This document shows, one piece after another, positions 44,528 to 54,944 of a stretch of DNA of 64,000 nucleotides. Every line of letters begins with the position of its first letter. Within the stretch, counting starts at the first letter, position 1. This stretch comes from Oscheius sp. JU75. Its lineage: Eukaryota > Nematoda > Chromadorea > Rhabditida > Rhabditidae. Made by a program: the position numbers and the translations under genes. The stretch lies in contig JASJZC010000002.1 of assembly GCA_037178855.1 (NCBI GenBank), positions 7,576,501 through 7,640,500 of the forward strand, read 5' to 3'. A model generated the notes under the pieces. It did no database searches, was not told the DNA's origin, and saw nothing but the letters and a program-made list of their open reading frames with translations.

Positions 44528-46142
44528 ATGCGGACGTGGGTACTTCTCCTTCTCGTCGGATCAGCCTATGCCATCCCGGTTGATAACGGTGTTGAAGGCG
44601 AGCCAGAGGTACTTTTGCTATTTTCAGTCAATTTCCACTTTTTACAGATTGAATGCGGTCCTACCTCAATGACGATCAACTTCAATACAAGAAATCCTTT
44701 CGAGGGACATGTCTACGTGAAGGGACTTTTCAACCAGCCAGAATGCAGGACAGATGATGGAGGACGACAGGTGGCCGGAATTGAATTGCCCTTCGACCAG
44801 TGCAACACCGCCAGAACACGGTCACTGAACCCAAGAGGTGTATTCATCTCTAACACAGTAGTCATCAGCTTCCATCCCCAGTTTGTCACCAAAGTTGACA
44901 GGTTCGTGCCCGACTGCTAAAGCTAAATCGTTAAAATTTAGAGCCTACCGTATACAGTGCTTCTACATGGAGGCAGACAAGACCGTCTCCACACAGATCG
45001 AAGTCTCGGATCTGACTACTGCCTTCCAGACACAGGTACAGTTATACCCAAGCTGCTAAAAGCGTCGAGACAGAAAAGATGAGAGACAGGGAGACAACGA
45101 GACAAGAGAAGGAAAGATAGAGAGGGTTTAGGTTGTACCTATGCCCATTTGCAAGTACGAGATCCTGGACGGAGGACCGACCGGTCAACCTGTGCAGTTT
45201 GCCACCATCGGTCAACAGGTCTACCACAAGTGGACATGTGATTCGGAGACCACTGACACCTTCTGTGCAGTCGTTCATACCTGTACTGTCGATGATGGTA
45301 ACGGAGATACTGTTCAGGTAAGCTGACTTCTCCCTTACAGTTCACGACCTCAGTAGGCTAACCGGCTAAGCTATGGGGGCGAAGGTCGCACTGATAGTGA
45401 GATACTAGAAGACTGAATGACCCAATGCATAGAGTCCCTAGCCCAGTGAAAGAGGCTTCGGCAGGAAACAGGTCAAAAATGCTTTTACAGATTCTGAACG
45501 AAGACGGCTGTGCCCTTGATCGTTTCCTCTTGAACAACTTGGAGTATCCCAGTGATCTGATGGCTGGACAGGAGGCTCACGTCTACAAATACGCTGACCG
45601 GTAACTTTTCTGTCTTGCCCGTTCTAGTCTTTCGCATCAGGTCACAGCTCTTCTACCAATGCCAAATCAGTATCACTATCAAGGAGCCTGGAAGCGAATG
45701 TCCTCGACCGCAATGTGCTGAGCCACAAGGATTCGGTGCTGTTAGAGTAGGCTTATCTATGTTCCAAATTACAAAATCGTTTCAGCAAGGCACTGGCCCA
45801 ACAGCTGGAAGTGCTACCGGAGCTGGAGCTGCTGGAAACCACACCAATGTGTTGGCTGATGCTGTGGCTGCCTCAGCTGTCAATGCTGTTCGACTCTTGA
45901 AAAAAAGAGAGGTCCAAAACGAGGCTCTCTTGGACGTCCGAGCTGAGATCACCACCTTGGACATTCAAGAGGGAGAACAGCCTGAAGCTGCTGCTTTCCG
46001 TTCCTCCGAACCACAACCAGTCTCTCATGGAATGTGTCTGTCTCCTATTGCCTTTGCCACATTCCTGGCTGCCGGCACCCTCGTGGCAACCTCCCTGTCC
46101 GCCGTTCTCTTCTGTGTTGCCAAACCGCACTACAAGATCTGA
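44528..46142 (+). CDS. Cuticlin-1 (CUT-1)-type ZP-domain protein, downstream paralogue
   Basis: Tandem paralogue of the gene at 41865 with the same exon plan. Signal peptide MRTWVLLLLVGSAYA, mature start IPVDNGVEGEPE. The ZP domain reads IECGPTSMTINFNTRNPFEG, VAGIELPFDQCNTARTRSLN, IQCFYMEADKTVSTQIEVSD, VPMPICKYEILDGGPTGQ and LFYQCQISITIKEPGSEC. An Ala/Gly/Thr-rich linker (QGTGPTAGSATGAGAAG) precedes a dibasic cleavage site LLKKRE. The C-terminal membrane helix is FATFLAAGTLVATSLSAVLF. Stop at 46142. Most exons differ from the paralogue by 10-20 percent, but the exon at 44942-45037 is nearly identical. A degenerate SINE fragment sits in the intron near 45346. Confidence 0.95.
45346..45382 (-). 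repeat. tRNA-derived SINE-like fragment
   Basis: Minus-strand CATAGCTTAGCCGGTTAGCC matches the A-box segment only. Lies in the same intron position as the element in the upstream cuticlin (42700). Confidence 0.5.
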
Positions 46143-46376
46143 AGAAAGAGAGACATGGTGATCTAATATGGTACGGCAATATAATTATATACTTTGTTCA
46201 CATGACACGTTGTGCGAGAGAAAATAAAAATTAAAAAATATGAAATCTTATTAGCTTGGAGTTTCGTCTGAACAGGGCTAGGCCCCATACTTTACGACCG
46301 TACCGCAGTCCTGTGCTTATAAAATCGGGCTTTTGGCTCTTTGGGCTCAATACAGCATTTACTTCCCGATTATTTG

Positions 46377-46425
46377 AAAAATTGTAGCCCTTGATCTACC
46401 CTATAACTTTGCAGTATATCAAAAA
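46377..46425. repeat. Hairpin (MITE-like) family, degenerate copy
   Basis: AAAAATTGTAGCCCTTGATC, then TATAACTTTGCAGTATATC; arms only partly paired. Confidence 0.5.
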
Positions 46426-46565
46426 AATTTAAAAAAAAAAAGTTGTCCTGACTCTGGTCACAAAGGTCAGATTTTCGGCATGCTGATTTGCTGCGCAACC
46501 TATCTGGAGCGGGTCAAGACGAAAATCGAACTTTTCGAGGTTAAGACGATGTTTTTTAGCTTTTA

Positions 46566-46612
46566 GATGTCTAAATAGTTGTAAGCCTTGAACTGCTTTA
46601 CAGCTTTGCTGA
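46566..46612. repeat. Hairpin (MITE-like) family, copy
   Basis: GATGTCTAAATAGTTGTAAG and CTTTACAGCTTTGCTGAACA, followed by the family tail AAAGTCGAAAAATGCAGTCC. Confidence 0.65.
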
Positions 46613-47398
46613 ACAACAGAAAGTCGAAAAATGCAGTCCCGAAAAGAGCGATTTTCAATGCTACTCTCGGCCCAGTTCGAACTTTGCCTGATTAAACGCT
46701 CCTTTTAGGACTTGATACCAAATACAATCCTTTACAGTCTATCATTCTACTTCAAAATCTAGTCCATTATTCCCCTCCAGACCCTCATCTCCCTATAAAT
46801 TAACGTGTATGAGCCACAGGTCAAGAGGTGCCGTCACCATTGCCTAATTACAAACATCTTCCTCACACAAACCCGCTACTAATTACAGTCTACGGCTAAC
46901 AGGACACTAGCTTTCGTCGCCTAGTATGTGTTTGTCTAAATGTTAATGGCTGGCCAGGCTTGTTTTGGTCGAGAAAGCTTCCAGATAAATCATCTGGTGA
47001 TTATCGCGCCGCATCGGGCGGAGGGGCGGGTTTTGTGTTCTGTTAGCAACTTGTAGGTTTCTTCTTTTCCCCCTATCGAGGGGAACTCACGAACTTTATG
47101 AGCTAGCCTGCCCAATTGGCGGGGTTTCCTTTTGCGGCGAGAGGAGAAAAGTCCTCTTTGTACCTCAGATCAGCTGGCAGATAGCGTGCCGACAAACGGC
47201 TGTCCACAAGTTTGGGATTGTCAAGGTCGGCAGCTAATTGTTGGGAGGTCAATGTGTCAAATGTGTCTATAAATCTCCTAGGGACCCGAGGGCTTCTGAA
47301 GAAGAAGAGACAGAAACAGGAACAGAACGGGCCTGACCGAAACTCACCTCATCGAACATTACACTTGTCGGAGTTAAGACAACTTTTTTCAGCTTAGT

Positions 47399-47450
47399 GA
47401 TGTTCAGCAAAGTTGTAGAGCGGATCAAAGACTACAGCTTTGCAGAACAA
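47399..47450. repeat. Hairpin (MITE-like) family, copy
   Basis: GATGTTCAGCAAAGTTGTAG, GCGGATCAAAG, CTACAGCTTTGCAGAACA, with the tail CCGTCTTGAACC. About 105 bp upstream of the SINE-like element at 47555, the same spacing as at 35336/35501. Confidence 0.8.
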
Positions 47451-47554
47451 ACCAAAACTGGAAACTGTCCGTCTTGAACCAAAAAGTGATATGAAAACAG
47501 GCACTAGCATTAAGTTATCATACAAAACGCGGAAGCTGTGACACCTTTTGTTCC

Positions 47555-47622
47555 CAATGGCTCAGGCGGTAAGTGTGCCGCCTGGAATCTATACATCTCG
47601 GATTCGAATCGCTCCCAGATCA
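47555..47622 (+). repeat. tRNA-derived SINE-like element
   Basis: CAATGGCTCAGGCGGTAAGT, then GTGCCGCCTGGAATC and B-box GGATTCGAATCGC. Closest relative in the window is the copy at 35501. Confidence 0.7.
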
Positions 47623-49117
47623 GTCAAACTTTTTTCGATCCATAGTGCCGAAAGTACGGACGGATTCTATGAGATCTTGCCAGTGTTTCAGAAAAGAATG
47701 GAAAGAGAATGTCCTGACCTGTAAACATTATTAATTCATGGTCCCTCCAAAAACTGTTTTTCACGATGTCCTTCTACAGCAGGCGACTTCCCATCTTTAT
47801 GGACCGTAAAAAGCTCCTGCTGGGTCTGTGTTTCGCCGACTCCGTTTATAGCCAAAGTCATTATCACCGTTGAAATCTTCACCGGATGGCTCTTACATAA
47901 ACAATTTGGGAAGCGTGGATTGAAGTCGCCGAAAACGGGGATCAGGACGTGGAAAAGGATTTTGATAGTCCTTCTGTGACAAAGTCGTTAAAAATTCATA
48001 GTTCAACTATATAAATCTTAGTGGATTGATCGTGTTAATGAATCTTAACTCCCTTCATAATGTTCCGCCTGGAGAGCACAGTCTGTAAAACTCGATGCGC
48101 CACCGCCATAAATCACGTATCTCCAGATAGGCGAGAAGGACAGACTAGGTGGGGTTCCTTTAATGTGTGCCGCCCGTGTGGAATAAAAACGGCTGGGGTG
48201 TCGGGTGAGGACACAAAACAAGAGCTTGACATAAAATTGTTCGACTTGCGAGATTCGAAAACAAAGGGGATCGGGGGAGGTTAGACAGAGAGACAGTGAC
48301 AGTCTGCTATTATTCAGTACGACATTGACACTAGCTATTACTTTGTTTATCCCCCTTTCATTACCCAACCAATCCCCTAATCTCACCACTTTCGAGCAGG
48401 TGAGTTAGCACCCCCATTCGATGATCCAACCCGGCGCACTCAATAGTCCATGTTATGCAAATGGCAGCGGAGGTCATCTACCGGGCGGCGCCTCCTTTTT
48501 TGGGATTACGGTAAGTGAGTGTTAATCTCGCACCGGCGCGACTCTGTCTCTCTGTGAACCAACACAGTCAGACATAAAAGGATGAGCGTAATCCTGTTCG
48601 AGTATGTGCACTTGTTTGACTCCAAGGTGTCAGTCAGATCTCTGGGATGACATATTCAGCATTTTCGTACACCCAGGTTGAATAAACAATAAACGAGGTA
48701 AGAGGGATTAGTATTGCCGGAAGTTCAGGAGAAGTCCAGAAATTGAAGTGTCTATTGATACTGTGACCCAATAATCTGGGGGCCCTTGAGTTCCAGCATC
48801 TGGTTCAGTTCCCAAGATTAGGGATGGCGCAACCGAATAATCGGCCTGTTTAACCGCTGACAAACACTTTGGCGCTACCGTAACCACACCTTATTGAGAA
48901 GAGTTGAGGCGGAAACGAGAGGGATGAGCTCCTGGAGTTGACAATAGTATCGGGAGCGGGAGATTGTGTTCAGAGTAGGAAAATATTTATTGGAGAAGAG
49001 TCAGTGTTCGGCCTCTCTTTCTCCCTGTCTCTTTGTCTCTGTTAACTGATTCCGCCCCAACTAAAGATGCAAAACACTCTGTTGTTTTCAAGAGAAACAC
49101 GAAAAGTTCATCAAACG

Positions 49118-49186
49118 TGGGAGTCGAACCTCGCTCGTTCAGGTTTCTAGTCGGAGCGCTAACCGGCTGCGCCACCGGTGCAAAGA
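49118..49186 (-). repeat. tRNA-derived SINE-like element
   Basis: Minus strand: GGTGGCGCAGCCGGTTAGCG, CTCCGACTAGAAACC, B-box GAGGTTCGACTCCC. Confidence 0.75.
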
Positions 49187-50077
49187 TCGCGCTCGACTTT
49201 TTCTTGATAGTAGAATCAAGCTGATTCGCTATTCATAGGGCAAAGATGTGCACTGTCCTCCCCTTAGCGACTGTCCGCGTACTGTCGGGGCGGTAAATGC
49301 CGGAAACGGCTCAGAAGTGCGTTAATCCGGTGGCAGGCCAATGACAGCGGGTCATCTGATACAGAGGCAAATTGCGACCTGAATTGTATTGCCCACTGCG
49401 AACTAATCCGTCGGAAGTTATCCGGACAATATTGACATACAGTAGCAGATCCAGACGGGATAATATTTGTGAAACTTGCTCAGTTTTCGTGTAACAATAA
49501 CTTTTTGCGCGGATATCGGCTATCAGTGAAGTTTACCTTCGGCCAAGGTGTGCTGAAAGCAGTGTCTCGAATTTCAAAACAGGGGCAGGAGCAGCCTCCT
49601 CCCCCTACGTTCACACTCTCTTAGCTCCTGGCTGTCAACAATCAACCGTAATGGGATCATAACCCCACGAACCATTATTAGTAACTGACACACCTGGCAG
49701 TCTGTGTTTTGATTAAATGCTTAGGTTTACCGTAATCAGCTGGCATCAAAGCACCGCTATCGGCAGTAAAGATCTTGGCGTTCAGCCCGAGTGGAACTAT
49801 CCAAACTGTATTGGTTTTTCTTCATCCGATCATTAAGAAGTGCTTCGTCTTTTGCAAAGTGTACGACTGAGAGGGTAAGTTGCATTAATCCTGAGATAAT
49901 GCTCCGGAATGGCAGAGATCGGACGAGACAGCACGATCCCTTTGTTTCCTCCTTTTCTAACTCCTGGTCTTCTTTACCTTCCGTTTTTTCAGCTTTTCCA
50001 CTTTACCCGTCATATCACACATAATTCAAGAGTTAGACAAAAACTAGTTCTGTGAGCAACAAAAAAGTTTTGTGAAT

Positions 50078-50115
50078 CTAGGAATCGAACCCGGGATGCT
50101 TAGTACTTCACAGCT
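50078..50115 (-). repeat. tRNA-derived SINE-like fragment
   Basis: Minus strand carries B-box CCCGGGTTCGATTCC and part of the anticodon arm only. A hairpin copy lies 40 bp away at 50152. Confidence 0.55.
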
Positions 50116-50151
50116 GTTTTTCGAGTACATGGTCACATTTTTGTGCTTTGC

Positions 50152-50204
50152 TATGTTTTGCAAGGTTGTAGTTTTTGATCTGCTCTACAACTTTGTAGAA
50201 CATC
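50152..50204. repeat. Hairpin (MITE-like) family, copy
   Basis: TATGTTTTGCAAGGTTGTAG, TTTTTGATCTG, CTCTACAACTTTGTAGAACA; tail CACATCTTGAACC. Confidence 0.8.
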
Positions 50205-50981
50205 GAAAAAAACTAAAAATCACATCTTGAACCCGAAAATAGACTCCAAAATGAGAAAGATTCTCTACTTTCTCTTTTGCTATTGTGTCCTTCAACCCTT
50301 TTTTTCTCACGACACCCGAGATCACAAATGAGTTTATTAACAACAAACTGCAGCTTTCTTAATTCTCCTTATTAGAAACTCTACCTGAAACAATCTCGTT
50401 CGCTGACCTCATCAGAAAGCATTCAATTGAGAATGTTATTGTTTTCCATTCGTGAAAGTAATTCCATTGCGGCGCGCTACACAATAATCTTGTCATAAAA
50501 CTTTCTTTCTCCCCTAGGATTTTATAAGACAGGCACACTGCTTTCAACAGTTTTTCTCTCGGCTGGCCCCACTCCCTTTTGTCTCTATCGCGGCTAGCGC
50601 ATCTCCTCTGAGAACTCGGTGTCTCCTTTGCTTCCGCCGCCTATGGGAACTGCGATTAGTGAGTATAACTGAGTACACGCTACTTGTTATTTATTTACTT
50701 TAACTGTCTCTCTATGTAATATTCCCTTTTAGATTCGGTAACTTTTAAAGTTTTTTCTTCTCTTAAATATGACAAGCTTGACAAGTTAGTTTAAATAAAC
50801 TATTCAGTTCTTTAAAGAACCAAAAAACGAACAAGGCTTTTCAGTAGATGTTGCGCACTCATACCATCACTGTCTCGCTGTAAAAGTTCTATATATTTTT
50901 TTGACAGTAAGAGTACCGAGTATTGACTCGGTGTATTTGCCTCTAAAAAAAGAGTCCAAGCACAAGTCAAACACGAGTTTC

Positions 50982-51185
50982 GTCGCATGACTCAGTCGGT
51001 TAGGACTCCGATTATAAACCAAAAAGAAAGCTGGTTCGAGTCCCACGTTTGGCAAATGTTTTTGTCTTTTTATGATACGGAGACGCCTTTAGAAGGTGTA
51101 CTGGTGGGCATACATTAGGTCGTCAGTTCTTAGTATTACACAGCTTCCAAGTAGGCGCGCCGAGTTCAAACGGGGTATAGAGGTA
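50982..51185 (+). repeat. tRNA-derived SINE-like element, near full length
   Basis: GCATGACTCAGTCGGTTAGG, CTCCGATTATAAACC, B-box TGGTTCGAGTCCC, TTTTTGTCTTTTTATGATAC, and the 3' tail GCGCGCCGAGTTCAAACGGG at about 51155. Confidence 0.8.
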
Positions 51186-51800
51186 GGCTCGCTAGACTAT
51201 ACACCAAGCCAAATTCTTTTCCAGATTTATAGTCAGTGCTTGTCAATAGACACTACTTACTTGTTATTTATTTTTTAGCCTGTCTGTCTCTGTGCTCTCA
51301 ACAAGTTTCAGTTTGTAATTGTCTCCATCAAAAGTTTAACACTTTCAAGACTCTTTCTTACCTCCGCGCTTGACATTTATCTCAGCCGTGTTGCCCAATT
51401 TGTCTGTGGGTGGCATGGTGATGAATGACCGCGACAGGCGGGTGTCCTCCTCCTTCTCTCACACTAGATGATCTCCGCCTTACAATCCTCACCAGAACAG
51501 TTGTTGCCAATTTGTGAACATGTCTCAGTCTTGACAAATTGGCGACTGATTAAACAAACATTCTGTAGAGAGAACTGGATAATAATTCAATAACTTTTTC
51601 CTGGTCTAGGAGACAAATCGAGAGATATCGAGGTCCAATTTCGGGTTGTGAGTCAGTCGTCGGTCTTCGATCGTTTCTTTTTTGATGTTTCTCTAACTTT
51701 TTGACAGCTGTCCCGAGAGACAGTTAAATTATGTCCGGTGGAAACAAAAGCACCTCCTGGACTGTTTCCGGAATACAGATAAGCAAGTTTTACGAAGACG

Positions 51801-51865
51801 GGAAACGGACTCGGCTCCTTTTACTTAGTAGTCAAAGCGCTAACCGACTGAGCCACGAGGGCCAA
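51801..51865 (-). repeat. tRNA-derived SINE-like element
   Basis: Minus strand: CGTGGCTCAGTCGGTTAGCG, CTTTGACTACTAAG, with a degenerate B-box near 51808. Confidence 0.7.
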
Positions 51866-52859
51866 GGTAGGCGCTGCTTTCCCCGAGGTAGATGAATAGA
51901 TGAGGAGCACAGTACAATAAGTTTCGACCCATTTTGTGTACTTTGCGTGATTCAAAAAGCTACCCCACCTCTAGGAATACATATTTTCCTTGGGCGCATA
52001 TACAAGAGGATATATCGAGTCGGAGCTGACGGAACAAATTAGCCGCTTGTCCATCCGTTCGACCGAAATATCAACAGATAAGCAGCGGGGAGAGAGAGGC
52101 ACGCATAGAGATTAGGTTGGCAAGGTTAACTGCTACATTTTTGGGATATACCAGAGATTGAGGCGGCTTCTATGTTTCGGCCTTTCGGTCAAATTGGAGA
52201 GGAAAAAGCCCGTAGACTTTATCAAGATGTTCAAAAACGAAACCGATTAACTTCCAGGCCGAGTCACAAACTACGGGATCGAAATTCATGCTTAGTTTAG
52301 TTCGTGAAGTGTTTTTTTCTCTCCAACAGTCTACGGTAGAATGTTGCCTAACCCTTGTCGAATCCATCACCTTGACGGCTACCAATCACCAGTTTTTTTG
52401 TCATGTCTTGTCAAGGCTCTTGTCGGGAGAAAAACAGCCGCGAAAACATCAAATGTTAGTTCAATTAAACAGTGTTAAAGGAGCAGGCAGCCGTCGAAAA
52501 ATCAATGGAAAATGGGATCAGCTTCTCTCGCACTCTCGCTCTCCCATGAAATGGGGCGGGGCCAAGTAGACGGCCTTCTGACCAATCCTCGTCCGTCGCC
52601 CAGCCACGCCCCTCCTCTGAAGGCTCTTCTCTCACTGTGTCAAGAGACCATCTATGTTTCTATTTGGACCATCCTGTCCCATCCAAATCGTACCGTAATC
52701 CTAGGGTAATTTGCCTGTTTCATTAGACGATTGCTTACTTTTCGCTAAATTTGTCTACGGATTACTGTAGCCGAAGAGACCAGTTGTCAAAACATTTCCA
52801 CCCTAACAGCTGATAAACTGACATCGTTTGTTCTTTTTTCCAGTGTTTGACTAACAAAC

Positions 52860-53012
52860 CTCTGTCTTTCCCTTTCTCTCTCTCTCTCTCTGTCGCCCTG
52901 TCTCTGTCTCTCTGTCTCTCTATCTCCCTGTTTCTCTGTCTCTGTATCTGTCTCTTTATCTTTCTCTCTCTTTCTTTCTCTATCGCTCTGTCTCTGTCTC
53001 TCTGTTTTTCCT
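52860..53012. repeat. GTCTCT-type polypyrimidine tract
   Basis: About 150 bp of CTCTCTGTCTCT-type units, the longest such tract in the gene-poor region. Confidence 0.9.
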
Positions 53013-53627
53013 ATTCTTAGACACCCAATCACATACAGTTTCTCCAAATAAAACCCATGTTTTCACACCTGGTCACTCAAGCGTCGAGCCTTTAACCGTT
53101 TTCTGAACAATTCAGTTATCAGGGACAGAGAGCAACAATAAACATTTTTCCCCCGCCTTGGTGGAGACGGGAAGCGTCGTCCCGTCAGCCATATTTTATC
53201 ACTCTTATCAGCAACGGTAGTCTTGTTAGTTTGCGTTGCCTAAATAAATGAAGATAGCGCTTAACAGGCGTCGACTTTTTTCTCCTCAAGTTGATGCTAG
53301 TAATTTAATTGCTGCTAGACAATTGTTTGCCTTTTTTTTAAGACTTGTCTGCTCCCGTCAGTCTGATCAAAGTCTGTTTTTGATTCCGAAAATTGCTTGT
53401 TGTGCCAAAAACACATATAACTAACTTGTTCTTCTTAATCTAGCATATCAGTTTAAGTCTCGAGTCTTGTTAGAGCATTATCTAAATTTCGCGTGCGATC
53501 GTTTCGTGAAGCCCCCTTGATTCTGAGCTACGACGAAGAAGTTGAAGCTTTGTACTTGCGTTGCGTCCGTTCTCTATGCAAATCTGCTAGAAATTTCATG
53601 ATGCCAGGGGAAATTTGGCGCGGTCTC

Positions 53628-53735
53628 AGCACATTTGGCTCAGTCGGTTAGCGCTCCGCCTACGAAACAATACGAACTAGGTTCTACTCCCCATCAAATC
53701 ATTTACTATATGTGTCGAGCTCAAACAGGGGACTA
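53628..53735 (+). repeat. tRNA-derived SINE-like element
   Basis: TTTGGCTCAGTCGGTTAGCG, CTCCGCCTACGAAAC, B-box AGGTTCTACTCCCC, and a shortened tail with TGTCGAGCTCAAACAGGGG near 53710. Confidence 0.75.
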
Positions 53736-54944
53736 GTCTAGAAAGTCAGGAAGCAATTATATAAGTGTCTGTGAAACCAAGACTGTTGTTAGAAAACTAA
53801 TAACGTTTTCAAAACTTTACTACTCACAACGTAGCCACAGGTTACCCTTAAAAGTTGCCTCTCTTTATAAGACGCAAAAACTTGGGTATACTGTAGCTAA
53901 GGGACCAATCTTGTCAGTATCTCATGTCAACGAAGTAAATAACAGAAAAAAGCAACGGGACCATGTCTCTCTTTTTGTTTTTCGTCTCAACTTCCCAATA
54001 ATATTTTCTTGGCTACGGTCGCGGCTCAAACCTCAGAAAAAAGCTTGTGGAGCAACTGTTAGTTTGTTTATCTACGGCCATTGTCAGTTAGTTCGAAAGC
54101 CTCGCGTGTGTGTGTGGCTCGAGATCCAACCTGCCAGCTGCTTTCCCCGGGATCTACGGTAGGCCAGCCGGCATTTAGTGATTTTTAACTGCCAGTTGTC
54201 GGCAGCTGAGAAAGTGACAATATTCTGCCTCTCAATTAGAGCCTATTAACTTACAGTAGATTTCTAGACTTTTTGTCTGTGTGTCAGTTGTTCGAAGGCG
54301 GCTATACAAAAGAAGCCGCAAAGAGATGATAAGAGAGAGAGAGAGAGGGGCTTATGTACAGTTTGTGACGTGGTAGAGAGACTAATCATGGGAGTTTTTG
54401 ACAGAGAGGCTTCTGGAAAACTTAACGCAAGTCTTCTATCTATGCTCATTCCATTTCTTGATGCTTTTCCATTATAGCCAGCCTTACTCCAGAGACCAAC
54501 TTTTTCTTCCCCTTGCATGATATCGAACCAGGTTTTACAGAGTATACTCTTGGATACAAACTATGAGAGTACGATGGCACAACTCTGTTGTTTTGTCTCA
54601 GTTTCAGTGCGAAACAATAACAAACGTTGTTAATTGTCAATTAGTCGACATTCAACTTTGCCCTCAAACTTTGTCCTGGCTCTCCTGACCGTATAGAAGT
54701 GTACGGCTTTGTCCCCAAAGTCCGAGGGATAGCTGAGAGTGGCTACCTTATACCGACTATTACAAATCTTCTGCTATTGAAAGTTTCTTGCAACTGCTCT
54801 TGTTAGAGCGGCTATACAGATGTGGCACGTATACTTGGCTAGGAAGGTGTCACAACTTGACCTACAGCCCCAGTAGCACTTGTTTTTGGCCATGATTCAA
54901 ACCTTCCTCTTCGTTTTTCTTTTGAAAATATTGAATTTAAGATC

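Larger units (their letters stand above)
46143..54944. other. 8.8 kb gene-poor region upstream of the forkhead gene
   Basis: No supported gene. Open frames are short, without domain motifs. It contains hairpin copies (46377, 46566, 47399, 50152), SINE-like copies (47555, 49118, 50078, 50982, 51801, 53628) and a GTCTCT tract (52860-53010). In a window otherwise dense in genes this is the largest gap. Confidence 0.6.
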
